Positions 16,404 to 24,876 of a stretch of DNA of 40,416 nt are shown here, in pieces (position 1 is the first letter of the stretch; every line of letters starts with the position of its first letter). Under the pieces are notes generated by a model, which had not been told where the DNA came from, did not search any database, and worked only from the letters and a program-made list of their open reading frames with translations. A program made the translations under genes and the position numbers. Origin of the DNA: Thermoproteus sp. CP80 (lineage in GTDB: Archaea > Thermoproteota > Thermoprotei > Thermoproteales > Thermoproteaceae); NCBI RefSeq assembly GCF_002077075.2, contig NZ_LCWM02000003.1, forward strand, positions 30,762 to 71,177, given 5' to 3'.

Positions 16404-17819
16404 ATGAGAGTCCTGCTGGCGGTCCCGCCAGGTATCGATAAACTTGAGTTGTACAAAGTGCTCGGCCTTAAGGCGCCGCCGCTGGGTCTCGCCTGGATAG
16501 CCGCAGTTCTGGAGATGGCCGGCCATAAAGTTAGGGTAATTGACTCGCCTACGGAGGGCGTCGACTTAAAAACGTTCATAAACGAGGTCGAGTCTTGGAG
16601 CCCCGACGTAGTGGGTATTACCTCTATAACGCCGACGATATACAAGGCCTACGATGCGGCTAAGGCGATTAAGGAGTACGATAAGGACTTGCCCGTGATA
16701 ATGGGCGGTCCTCACGTCACGTTTATGTACGAGGAGGCGCTCAGCAACGGAGTCGATGTTGTGGTTAGAGGCGAAGGCGAGTACACGACCTTGGAGTTGG
16801 TGAACACTATGGAGAAGGCCGGTCTCGACGCAGAGCGTCTAAAGTCGATAAGGGGCTTGGCGTTTAGGCGCGGTGGCGAAATTGTGAGAACGCCCGATAG
16901 GCCGCCCATTAGGAACTTGGATGAATTGCCGCCGCCAGCCCGCCACCTATTGCCGATGGATAAGTACACCTTGTTTGGCAAACCCATCAGGATAATACAT
17001 GCGATGGCTAGTAGGGGTTGCCCATACGGTTGTTCCTACTGCTCCACGTCGTATTTCTGGGGCAGAATGATCCGCTATAGGTCGGCTGAGGCTGTGGCCG
17101 ACGAGATCGAGGATGCGGTTAATAAATACAAGACAAATATTGTCGTATTTACCGATGATGAGTTCACGCTAGGTAAGAGGTTTGTTTATGATTTCCTTAG
17201 GGAAATTAGGGAGAGAGGGCTTGACATAAGCTTCTCATGTGGTTCGAGGGTCGATACAATAGATAGAGATATGATGGCGAAATTGAAGGAGCATGGATGC
17301 ACGGCGCTTTACTTCGGCGTCGAATCGGGAAGTCAAGACACCATAAACAGAGTTGGCAAGAACATAACGTTGGAACAAGCCAATAGAGTGTTCCAATGGG
17401 CTAAGGAGATTAACATAGACCATGTTGGTTCATTCATAATAGGTTTCCCGTGGGAGACCATAGACGACATGAAGAATACCGTGAGGTTCGCCATGAAGCT
17501 GAACCCGACCTACGCCCAACTCACTGTGGCCACTCCATATCCAGGAACGCCACTTTACTACCAAGCCGTCAACGAGAACCTAATCGAGGACTGGAACTGG
17601 GAGCACTACACAACGCTCAGAGCGGTTATGAGGGGTTATAGGTTTACGAGGGAGCAGGCGCAGAGGATGCTACAGTGGGCCTATGTCAAATTCTACAGTA
17701 GACCTAAGTTCCTAGTTCACGAGCTAATCCATGGTAGATTAGGCACGATAATTACCGCAGTAAGGAACTCGTTAGTTCCTTGGTTCAACGAGAAATTACT
17801 AGGAAGATCTAGCGAGTAA
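16404..17819 (+). CDS. B12-binding-type radical SAM enzyme (COG1032)
   Basis: A 471-aa protein with an N-terminal Rossmann-like cobalamin-binding-type domain (about 1-135: APPLGLAWIAAVLEMAGHKV, DVVGITSITPT, VIMGGPHVTF and VVVRGEGEYT). A radical SAM core follows with ASRGCPYGCSYC (C206, C210, C213) and FTDDEFTLGKRF. The strict DxHxxG cobalamin motif is absent, as in many COG1032 proteins. Related enzymes carry out methylations, ring formation (BchE) and lipid modification, including hopanoid methylation and tetraether-lipid cyclisation. Start ATG at 16404 is preceded by a GTGAGG ribosome-binding site and sits 4 bases after the SPASM enzyme, so the two probably act in one pathway. Confidence 0.87.
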   Translation: MRVLLAVPPGIDKLELYKVLGLKAPPLGLAWIAAVLEMAGHKVRVIDSPTEGVDLKTFINEVESWSPDVVGITSITPTIYKAYDAAKAIKEYDKDLPVIMGGPHVTFMYEEALSNGVDVVVRGEGEYTTLELVNTMEKAGLDAERLKSIRGLAFRRGGEIVRTPDRPPIRNLDELPPPARHLLPMDKYTLFGKPIRIIHAMASRGCPYGCSYCSTSYFWGRMIRYRSAEAVADEIEDAVNKYKTNIVVFTDDEFTLGKRFVYDFLREIRERGLDISFSCGSRVDTIDRDMMAKLKEHGCTALYFGVESGSQDTINRVGKNITLEQANRVFQWAKEINIDHVGSFIIGFPWETIDDMKNTVRFAMKLNPTYAQLTVATPYPGTPLYYQAVNENLIEDWNWEHYTTLRAVMRGYRFTREQAQRMLQWAYVKFYSRPKFLVHELIHGRLGTIITAVRNSLVPWFNEKLLGRSSE

Positions 17820-18003
17820 TTAGATCTCCATACGTCAAATATCGCCGGAATTTTTCCTACAAGAATGTACCTATTCATTTTCCGCTTTCTTGACCATTCA
17901 CCTCATACGAGCTTTATGTCGTCGCACAGCAAGGTTGCCCTAGCCATCTACGACAACGCACCCCGTCTTACTAATCGGGAGAGCGAGAGGGGACCTAAGT
18001 TCG
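17820..18003. other. Short gap between the radical SAM genes and rpoB
   Basis: These 184 bases hold no supported gene. A T-rich run (TTTTTCC near 17852 and TTTTCCGCTTTCTT near 17878) could terminate the plus-strand radical SAM transcript. The convergent rpoB gene ends at 18004. Confidence 0.4.
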
Positions 18004-21000
18004 TTATTCCAAGATCTCCGCGAGCTCTAGTTTCGGATAAATCCCCAGCGCGATCAGCTCTTGAAGCAACAGCTTAAAGGCATAGGGCACCGTTACCTTG
18101 GCGAACTGGCCCGACTCGCCGTGTATGGGGCACTTCGGCCTGTTCGTCTTGGCGTCTAGATAGGCGGGGAGACCGCACAGCTCGCAGACGTACATGATGT
18201 ACTTGTCGCTCGACTCGACCATCCTCTCGTAGAGGAGGGCGGAGGCTCCGTGGGCGATGAGCACATCGCGCTCCATCTCGCCGAGCCTCAGCCCGCCCTC
18301 GCGCGAACGTCCCTCGGTGGGCTGTCTCGTGAGTATCTGGACGGGCCCTCTGGAGCGGGCGTGTATCTTGTCAGCCACCATGTGGTGGAGCTTCTGGTAG
18401 TAGGTTATGCCTATGAATATATCGGCGACGAGCTTCTCGCCGGTTATTCCGCTGTACATGACCTCCTTCCCGTCCCATCTGAATCCCAGCTTCATGAGGA
18501 GCTCCCTCAGCTCTCCCTCCGTGACTCCCTCGAAGGGCGTCGCGTCCACCAGCTGCCCCGTCAATGCGCCGGCTTTGCCCGCTATCGATTCCAGCAGCTG
18601 GCCGACCGTCATGCGCGAGGGCATGGCGTGGGGGTTGACGATTATATCGGGGACTATCCCGTCCTCTGTAAACGGCATGTCCTCCTGTCTCAACAACATG
18701 CCGATGACGCCCTTCTGGCCGTGGCGCGAGGCGAATTTATCGCCGAGCTCCGGCACGCGCAGCTCCCTCAGCCGCACCTTGACCAGCTTATTGCCCTCGG
18801 GCGACTCGGTTATGACGACCCTGTCGACGATCCCCCTCTCGCCCCGCCTCACCGGTATCGAGGCGTCGCGCCTCTCCTTCAGGATCTTCTCGGTCTCGAG
18901 GGTCATGTAGAATCTCGGCGGGGCGGTCTTGCCTATGATGACCTCCCCGCCTGTGACGTACACCTCGGGGGGAGCTATTCCGTCCTCGTCCAGATGGCTG
19001 TAGGCCTCCGGCCCTCTATATCCTCTGGCCGAGGGGTCGGGCACCTCTATCCTATCCTCCTCGCCTCCCAGATATCTCTGCTCCTCGGTCTCGTAGGTGC
19101 GGTAGAAGTTGGAGCGGAGGAAGCCGCGATCCACCGACGACTTGTTCATGATGACGGCGTCCTCTATGTTATAGCCGGTGTACGTGAGGAGGGCCACCAC
19201 GGCGTTCTGGCCCGCGGGCTTCCTGGAGTACCCGACCAGCTCGAGCCCTCTGGTAGTAACGATGGGCCTCTCGGGGTAGTAGAGCATGTGGCCGCGCGAG
19301 TCCAGCTTGTACATGAAGTTGGCTTGCGGCAGGCCGAGGGACTGCTTCGCCATAGCGGCCTCGTATTGATTTCTGGGCGACTGGTTGTGCTCCAGGTAGG
19401 GTATTATGGACGCTATCGCGCCTAGGATAGACGACGGGATTATCTCCATGTGGGAGTACTTGCCCATATCGGGCTCTGGGCCGACCGCTATGTAGGCGTT
19501 TTCCTCCTCGTCTGCGTCTAGGTACTCCACGACGCCCATCTTGACCAGGTCGTTCCAGGTGAGCTCGCCCGATGCGAGCTTCTGGACGTGCTCCTTGGTG
19601 AGCTTCAATCTGCCGTCCTCGACGACCAGCAGGGGCCTCCTGATGCGTCCGCCGTCGCAGTTGACGTAGACGGCGTCGCCTATATGGGCCACGTTGACCT
19701 CGTCCGAGATTCTGCCCTGCCGCCTCATCTTGCGGAGGGTCTTGACGAGCTCCTCGGGGTTCTGGTGTACGCCCACGAGCCGCCCGTTTAGGTAGACCTC
19801 GGCGCCCTCGAGCCCTCCCCTCCTTGCCTCCAGCACGGGCACCACGCCCAGCTCGGTCAACATCTTCTCGACGGCGGCCTCGTCCACCCCTATAGTTACC
19901 TCGGCCAGTAGGGCCAGGTTCTTGACGAGCCCGACGTTCTGACCCTCGGGGGTCTCGACGGCGCACAGCCTGCCCCATTGGGTCGGGTGGAGGTCGCGGG
20001 CCTCGAAGTGGGGCTGGGTCCTGCTGAGCGACGACACGACCCTCCTCAAATAGCTGAGCGTGGAGAGGTAGTTGGTCCTGTCCAGTATCTGCGAGACGCC
20101 TGTCTTGCCGCCGACCCAGTTGCCCGTCGCCAGCGCTTGTTTGACGCGCTCGGTTATGATATCGGGTCTGACTATGGTCTGGAGATGCGGTATCTTGCCC
20201 CTTGCGTAGTACTTCTCTAGCTGGTTCTTGAGCTCCTGGAGGAATTGCTTCATGACGGTTCTGAACAGCTGGGCCAGGAGGTCGTTAACGAGCCTCACGC
20301 GTTTGTTGGCCACGTGGTCCTTGTCGTCAGGCTTCCTTCTGCCCAGCTGCATCTCTATAAGCCCCTTAACCACCTGCCCCAGCAGCAACGCCTTCTTTAT
20401 CCTGGCTTCCTCCATGGCCTTCTCGTCGGGCTTCTGGGGGTTGAGGTTCGGCAGGAAGTATTTGTCGAGTATCTGGAGAGCCCTCTCTATCCTTATGGGC
20501 TTCGGCTGGCCGACCGCGATCTTCCCGCCAATGAAGTCCAACGCGTCGTCCTTAGTCGTGGCTATCTCCTGGCCTGCCAGCAACGAGGGCAGCAGCTCCT
20601 TCTGTATATCTGGGTCGTCCGAGACCGCCAGGACTATGTCCTGGTCGCTCTCGAGCCCCATGGCGCGCATATACACCGTGAACGGGATCCTGACGGGTAT
20701 GGCGGATAGGGTCACGTATATGACGCCGTCCTTGTGGTACTCGACGGTCATCGTGGCGCGGTAGCCGGGCCCCGTCGATATGACCTTGGCCAGATACCTG
20801 ATGGTGGGCTTGTCGCCCGCGTCGTAGATAGGCCTGTCCGTGACCAGGTCCTCCTGGCTTATGACGACTCGCTCGCTCCCGTTTATTATGAAATAGCCGC
20901 CGGGGTCCTCCGGGTCCTCGAACCGCTTGGGGTACTCCTCGGGCTTCAGCCTGGTGAGGTTGCACTTCTTAGACTTGACCATTATGGGCAGCTCGCCGGC

Positions 21001-21387
21001 GTATATGGTCTCTGTCGCATACGGCTCGTCCTCGACGTAGAGAGTCACCGTCAAGTACATCGAGGCGCTGTACGTGGCGTTTCTGAGCCGGGCCTCCATG
21101 GGGTATATGGCGGTCTCGGAGCCGTCGGGCTCCTTTATCCTCGGCCACCCTATCTCGACGCGCTCTATGGCCACCTTCAAGCCCTTTATCTCGGTCTCGA
21201 CGACGCCCATCTCCTCTATTATCTTGGGCAACTTCCTGTCTATGAAGTCGTTAAAGGCCCTTATTTGGTGATCCGCTATCCCTCGGTCTCTGATGAAGGC
21301 CTTGACCAACGTCCACCTATCATCCGACGTGGGGAACCCGCCGTCCTCAGACCTGTACCTTATCGGTAACGGGAGCAGATCGACCAT
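18004..21387 (-). CDS. rpoB: RNA polymerase subunit B (Rpo2)
   Basis: The second-largest catalytic subunit, 1127 aa, unsplit and without an intein. Landmarks are GGYFIINGSERVVISQEDLV, KTGVSQILDRTNYLSTLSYLRRV, RDLHPTQWGRLCAVETPEGQNVGLVKNLAL, SRHGQKGVIGMLLRQEDMPF, NPHAMPSRMTVGQLLE and the C-terminal zinc site CELCG with CPIHG. It overlaps rpoH by one base. In most archaea rpoA1 follows directly; here the RpoB end (AEILE-stop) is followed by the radical SAM island, and a copy of its last 14 coding bases is found on the far side of that island. Confidence 0.97.
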   Translation of the reverse strand: MVDLLPLPIRYRSEDGGFPTSDDRWTLVKAFIRDRGIADHQIRAFNDFIDRKLPKIIEEMGVVETEIKGLKVAIERVEIGWPRIKEPDGSETAIYPMEARLRNATYSASMYLTVTLYVEDEPYATETIYAGELPIMVKSKKCNLTRLKPEEYPKRFEDPEDPGGYFIINGSERVVISQEDLVTDRPIYDAGDKPTIRYLAKVISTGPGYRATMTVEYHKDGVIYVTLSAIPVRIPFTVYMRAMGLESDQDIVLAVSDDPDIQKELLPSLLAGQEIATTKDDALDFIGGKIAVGQPKPIRIERALQILDKYFLPNLNPQKPDEKAMEEARIKKALLLGQVVKGLIEMQLGRRKPDDKDHVANKRVRLVNDLLAQLFRTVMKQFLQELKNQLEKYYARGKIPHLQTIVRPDIITERVKQALATGNWVGGKTGVSQILDRTNYLSTLSYLRRVVSSLSRTQPHFEARDLHPTQWGRLCAVETPEGQNVGLVKNLALLAEVTIGVDEAAVEKMLTELGVVPVLEARRGGLEGAEVYLNGRLVGVHQNPEELVKTLRKMRRQGRISDEVNVAHIGDAVYVNCDGGRIRRPLLVVEDGRLKLTKEHVQKLASGELTWNDLVKMGVVEYLDADEEENAYIAVGPEPDMGKYSHMEIIPSSILGAIASIIPYLEHNQSPRNQYEAAMAKQSLGLPQANFMYKLDSRGHMLYYPERPIVTTRGLELVGYSRKPAGQNAVVALLTYTGYNIEDAVIMNKSSVDRGFLRSNFYRTYETEEQRYLGGEEDRIEVPDPSARGYRGPEAYSHLDEDGIAPPEVYVTGGEVIIGKTAPPRFYMTLETEKILKERRDASIPVRRGERGIVDRVVITESPEGNKLVKVRLRELRVPELGDKFASRHGQKGVIGMLLRQEDMPFTEDGIVPDIIVNPHAMPSRMTVGQLLESIAGKAGALTGQLVDATPFEGVTEGELRELLMKLGFRWDGKEVMYSGITGEKLVADIFIGITYYQKLHHMVADKIHARSRGPVQILTRQPTEGRSREGGLRLGEMERDVLIAHGASALLYERMVESSDKYIMYVCELCGLPAYLDAKTNRPKCPIHGESGQFAKVTVPYAFKLLLQELIALGIYPKLELAEILE
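18008..18021. repeat. 14-bp direct repeat, copy 2 (rpoB 3' end)
   Basis: TCCAAGATCTCCGC within the last codons of rpoB, identical to 14483-14496. The rpoB stop codon lies at 18004-18006. Confidence 0.6.
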
Positions 21388-21626
21388 CAGCCGGGCACCA
21401 CGAGGCGGTATATAACTGATTCTCCCGCGGTCTCAGAGCGCCTGACTATCTTCAGCACGTCGCCGGGCTTCGCGCCGACGGCCTTCACCAGAGGATCGCT
21501 CGACCTGATCCAGGGTATCTGCCAAGGCCTTACGTGAAGCCTCCTCAAGAGAGCTCTGGCCTCCTCCTTGGTGAGTATAGAAACCTCTACGGGGCCCAGC
21601 ACATGCTCCAGTATCTTCCGGCTCAC
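21387..21626 (-). CDS. rpoH: RNA polymerase subunit H (Rpo5)
   Basis: The archaeal counterpart of the RPB5 C-terminal domain, 79 aa. Recognised by VPVEVSIL-like strand (LGPVEVSILTKEEARALLRRL), HVRPWQIPWIRSSDPLVKAVGAKPGDVLKIVRRSETAGESVIYRLVVPG. The frame has an ATG at 21638, but the TATA box (21645-21652) is only about 11 bases from it. The GTG at 21626 lies 23 bases away, fits a leaderless start and matches the usual N-terminus better, so it is chosen. It overlaps rpoB by one base and probably drives it. Confidence 0.92.
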   Translation of the reverse strand: MSRKILEHVLGPVEVSILTKEEARALLRRLHVRPWQIPWIRSSDPLVKAVGAKPGDVLKIVRRSETAGESVIYRLVVPG

Positions 21627-21644
21627 ATGCCCCTCCATCTGTCG

Positions 21645-21652
21645 ATATAAAA
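21645..21652 (-). promoter_or_regulatory. TATA box of rpoH-rpoB
   Basis: TTTTATAT on the minus strand between atpA and rpoH. Its spacing favours the GTG at 21626 over the ATG at 21638 as the rpoH start. Confidence 0.6.
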
Positions 21653-21669
21653 CCTTTTTTCTCTTGCCG

Positions 21670-23454
21670 TCAGCCCCTGGCCTTCGCGATGAGAGCGTTG
21701 ATCTCGGCCTTGAGGCTCTCTATGAATTTCCCGAGCTCCCTCTCGGCCTCATCGTTCTTGATCTCCATCCTCAGCCTGGGAAGGCGTTTGACCAAGTCGA
21801 GCTCTCTGAGCGACGAGGCGGGGACCCCGGCCTCCACGGCCTTCAGCCCAGCCTCGTAGTACGTATAGATGGCCCTCATCAGGAGGGCTTGCTTCTTGGG
21901 CATAGACGGGGTATCCGTGGGATTAAACGCGTCTTGCTTCAGGAAGCCCTCCCTTATTAGAAATGCCGCGTTCAAGATGTGCTTCTCCTGCTCGCTGAGG
22001 GCCTCCGTGCCGAGGATCCTGACCACCTCCTGCAGCTCCGCCTCTCTGCTCAAAATCGACTGGAAGACGTCTCTGATGCGGCGCCACTCCGGATCTACGC
22101 CCTTAGACCACCACTCCTGTACGGCGTCCACGTAGCGGGAGAACCCCATCAGCCAATCTATCGCAGGGTAGTGGCGCGAATAGGCCAGGCGGGGGGATAG
22201 AGGCCAGAAAGCCCCTATGAAGCGCAACGTGTTGGACGTTACGGGCTCCGTGAAGTCGCCTCCCGGCGGGCTCACGGAGGCCGCTATGGTGAGCGAGCCG
22301 ATGCGCTCCTTGCTGCCTATTAGGAACACGCGGCCGGCGCGCTCGTAGAACTCGGCCAGGCGCGTGGGCAGATAGGCCGGATATCCCTCCTCGCTCGGCA
22401 TCTCGCCGATACGTAGAGCCACCTCCCTCATGGCCTCCGCCCATCTGCTCGTGGAGTCTGCGGACACGAGCACGTCGTAGCCCATGTCGCGGAAGTACTC
22501 GCCGATGGCCGCGCCGGTGTATATCGAGGCCTCCCTCGCCGCCACGGGCATATTCGACGTATTCACTATTATCGTGGTTCTCTCAAGCAACGACTTGCCG
22601 GTATACGGGTCCTTCAGCTTCAGCAGACCTTGAAGCGCGTCGGCCGCCTCGTTCCCCCTCTCGCCGCAGAGCACAGGCACTATTATTCTGCTCTGCGCGT
22701 AGAGGAAGAGCGTGCGTATAGTCACAGTCTTCCCGGAGCCGAACGGCCCCGGTATAGCGGCGGCGCCGCCCTTGGCTATGGGGAACATCGTGTCGATGGT
22801 GCGCACGCCGGTTATCAACGGCTCCGTCGGCGGGAGCTTCTCGCGGAAGGGCCTAGGCCTACGCACAGGCCATTTATGCCACATCTTGACCTCCACAGAG
22901 CCCGACCTCATCCTTATCCTAGCTATGACGTCATCGACCCTATATTTGCCCTCAGCTATCCACTCCACCACCCCAGGCCCGTTGCCGGGCAGAGGCGGAT
23001 ACATAATTCTGTGTTCTATCAACGAAGTCTCCTGGACGGCCCCCAGCACGTCGCCCGGCTGCACCTCCTCCCCCACCTTGACGAGGGGCTTGAAGTCGTA
23101 CTCGGCCTTGAGGTCCAGAGGCGGGGCCTGGTCGTAGCCTATCCCCCTGGCCACGAACGGCGTATTTGACATCTCGAATATGGCCTTCAGAGGCCTCTGG
23201 ACCCCGTCGTATATCCTGCCCAGGATGCCCGGCCCGAGCCAAGCGCTTAGAGGCTCGCCGCTTCTGACAACGGGCTCCCCGGGCCTTATACCGGTGGTGT
23301 CCTCATACACCTGTATAAACGCCTTATCGCCCTGTATTCTGACCACCTCGCCGAATAGCTTGAGCTCGCCGACGAAGACGAGCTCGTAGAGCCTGGCGCC
23401 GGGCAGATCGGCCTTCACCACAGGGCCCGATATATACTCTATCCGTCCGCTCAT
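21670..23454 (-). CDS. atpA: A-type ATP synthase subunit A (catalytic)
   Basis: The catalytic nucleotide-binding subunit of the archaeal A1Ao ATP synthase, 594 aa, normal length and without an intein. Walker A is GPFGSGKT (236-243). Other landmarks are CGERGNEAADAL, NTSNMPVAAREASIYTGAAIGEYFRDMGYDVL, ADSTSRWAEAMRE and GEMPSEEGYPAYLPTRLAEFYERAGRV. The bulge domain (about 115-190) is present. It overlaps subunit E by four bases. Subunit B, which usually follows A, is not here; rpoH follows instead. Confidence 0.97.
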   Translation of the reverse strand: MSGRIEYISGPVVKADLPGARLYELVFVGELKLFGEVVRIQGDKAFIQVYEDTTGIRPGEPVVRSGEPLSAWLGPGILGRIYDGVQRPLKAIFEMSNTPFVARGIGYDQAPPLDLKAEYDFKPLVKVGEEVQPGDVLGAVQETSLIEHRIMYPPLPGNGPGVVEWIAEGKYRVDDVIARIRMRSGSVEVKMWHKWPVRRPRPFREKLPPTEPLITGVRTIDTMFPIAKGGAAAIPGPFGSGKTVTIRTLFLYAQSRIIVPVLCGERGNEAADALQGLLKLKDPYTGKSLLERTTIIVNTSNMPVAAREASIYTGAAIGEYFRDMGYDVLVSADSTSRWAEAMREVALRIGEMPSEEGYPAYLPTRLAEFYERAGRVFLIGSKERIGSLTIAASVSPPGGDFTEPVTSNTLRFIGAFWPLSPRLAYSRHYPAIDWLMGFSRYVDAVQEWWSKGVDPEWRRIRDVFQSILSREAELQEVVRILGTEALSEQEKHILNAAFLIREGFLKQDAFNPTDTPSMPKKQALLMRAIYTYYEAGLKAVEAGVPASSLRELDLVKRLPRLRMEIKNDEAERELGKFIESLKAEINALIAKARG

Positions 23455-24011
23455 AGCACCGACGACATCGCCCTCTTTATCTCATCCACGTTGGTCTCCA
23501 GCAAGGTGTCCAGCGTCATATCGAGCACAATGGCTCCATCGCGTGAAGACGCGATAAGCCCCCCCGACATGTCCCTATCGACGACCTCTCCCCTCAGGCC
23601 ATGTTTTCGCATTAATATGGTCAGGACGTTCCTATCCTTCGGAGATGAATACACCAACACGTCCTCCCCGATTACCTCCTTGGCCTTCAGAAGCACGTTC
23701 TCCAGGAATTTTATATACCGCTCATTCGTCCTATTTTTATCAATGTAATCCCTTATATCTTTTTCAATTTCTTTTAATAAATCTTCATAGGTATTTGATA
23801 TAATCCGCCTGCTCTCCACAAGCGCCTCGTAGAGAATCCTTTCCCGCTCCAGCGTAACTTGGCTCTGAACGTTGCCTATCTCTTCAGAATATTTAGATAA
23901 CAGTTCATAGGATCTCTGTTTAATCTTAGTCTCGACCTCGCTAAGAAGCCTCTGCTTCAAGGCCTCGAGCTCCTTGATGTGCTGATCCACTAGATCCTCG
24001 AAAAGGCTCAT
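23451..24011 (-). CDS. atpE: A-type ATP synthase subunit E (peripheral stalk)
   Basis: A 186-aa stalk subunit. The N-terminal half (about 1-110) is a long charged coiled coil, and the C-terminal half is the globular head with SGGLIASSRDGAIVLDMTLDTLLE, typical of subunit E. A TTTAAA box (24032-24037) lies 24 bases upstream of the ATG at 24011. It overlaps atpA by four bases. The 23726-23815 part is AT-rich. Confidence 0.9.
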   Translation of the reverse strand: MSLFEDLVDQHIKELEALKQRLLSEVETKIKQRSYELLSKYSEEIGNVQSQVTLERERILYEALVESRRIISNTYEDLLKEIEKDIRDYIDKNRTNERYIKFLENVLLKAKEVIGEDVLVYSSPKDRNVLTILMRKHGLRGEVVDRDMSGGLIASSRDGAIVLDMTLDTLLETNVDEIKRAMSSVL

Positions 24012-24031
24012 GGAGGCCTTAACGGCCTATT

Positions 24032-24037
24032 TTTAAA
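24032..24037 (-). promoter_or_regulatory. TATA box of atpE-atpA
   Basis: TTTAAA centred about 24 bases upstream of the atpE ATG, in the 41-base gap after atpF. It suggests atpE-atpA can be transcribed separately from atpF. Confidence 0.5.
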
Positions 24038-24052
24038 GTGTTTTCGGCGCCG

Positions 24053-24343
24053 TTATCCGCCGAGTATCTGGCGGACGAGCTGAAGGTAGTTGACCTCCCT
24101 CTCCATGTTCTCCAGGACGCTTGGTATCTCCACGAATATCTTATTTGTATTTCTAAGCCTGAGCTCGTCTAGCTCTTTTCTGAGCTGTCTAGCGAAGTTT
24201 GATGAAATAAAAAATATATTATATATATTAATATTTTTTAATATATATTCATATAGCTCCTTCGCATCGGTGAAAGCGCGTCCGTTGAATCCCATCAACT
24301 TGAATAAATCGACAGTGTACCTATCGCCGAGAACTATAGACAT
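24053..24343 (-). CDS. atpF: A-type ATP synthase subunit F
   Basis: A 96-aa central-stalk-associated subunit. The Rossmann-like fold shows as IVLGDRYTVDLFKLMGFNGRAFTDAKELYEYIL, then a switch helix and FVEIPSVLENMEREVNYLQLVRQILGG. A TTTAAA box (24364-24369) is about 24 bases upstream. It is first in the short F-E-A series. The segment 24199-24257, coding IYNIFFISSNF, is extremely AT-rich. Confidence 0.85.
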   Translation of the reverse strand: MSIVLGDRYTVDLFKLMGFNGRAFTDAKELYEYILKNINIYNIFFISSNFARQLRKELDELRLRNTNKIFVEIPSVLENMEREVNYLQLVRQILGG

Positions 24344-24372
24344 AGCGGATAGTCCACGCCAGTTTTAAAGGA

Positions 24373-24876
24373 TTACCAAGGCTCTTTTTTCAGCCGTAGC
24401 CGGTAGGCCGCGATATTGGTCGCTCTGTGGATCGCCGGCGTTATTAAGGCCGAGATGAATATAGCGGCTATCGGTATATATGTATATAGGGAATAGACGA
24501 GCAGAGACATGAGCAAGAAGTCCAGCTGGTCGAGAGGAAACGCGGGGTGTCCGCGCGGGAGGCATAGCCTCCTCTTTATGAAGGCGCCGAGCAGATCCCC
24601 CAGGAGGGCGGACGCGGAGAGAACCGCGGCGTCGCCTATGCTGAGGACGTTGTACAGTAGGTTGGGAAGCCACCCTATGGTGGTCCCTAGGGTGAGGCCT
24701 ATCGCGAAGCCCTCGAAGGTTTTCCCGTCTCCGAATATCCTAGAGCCGCGCCACCTCCTGCCGAAATCTATCGGGTGCCTTTTCGGCAGGGCGGAGGCCA
24801 ACACGGCCAATCCGTTGGCCACGTAGGGGGGCCATATAAGCACCAGCGAATACGCCAGGAGGTCCAGCGGGCTCAT
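24373..24876 (-). CDS. carS: CDP-archaeol synthase
   Basis: Transfers CMP from CTP to unsaturated archaetidic acid (2,3-digeranylgeranylglyceryl phosphate) in archaeal membrane lipid synthesis. The 167-aa integral membrane protein of the former DUF46 family has about four or five hydrophobic segments. Diagnostic stretches are GDGKTFEGFAIGLTLG and LLGDLLGAFIKRRLCLPRG with FPLDQLDFLL. The ATG overlaps the stop of the upstream zinc-finger gene by four bases, so the two are co-transcribed. Confidence 0.9.
   Translation of the reverse strand: MSPLDLLAYSLVLIWPPYVANGLAVLASALPKRHPIDFGRRWRGSRIFGDGKTFEGFAIGLTLGTTIGWLPNLLYNVLSIGDAAVLSASALLGDLLGAFIKRRLCLPRGHPAFPLDQLDFLLMSLLVYSLYTYIPIAAIFISALITPAIHRATNIAAYRLRLKKEPW

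Larger units (their letters stand above)
14483..18021. mobile_element. Putative integrated island between rpoB and rpoA1
   Basis: About 3.5 kb containing two plus-strand radical SAM genes inside an otherwise continuous minus-strand RNA polymerase region. It is bounded by 14-bp direct repeats, has visibly lower GC and different codon choice (more TTG, ATT, GTT and AAT codons), and carries no recognisable integrase or transposase. It could be a decayed mobile element, a cassette captured by site-specific recombination at the rpoB 3' end, or an ordinary rearrangement with a coincidental repeat. Confidence 0.45.
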
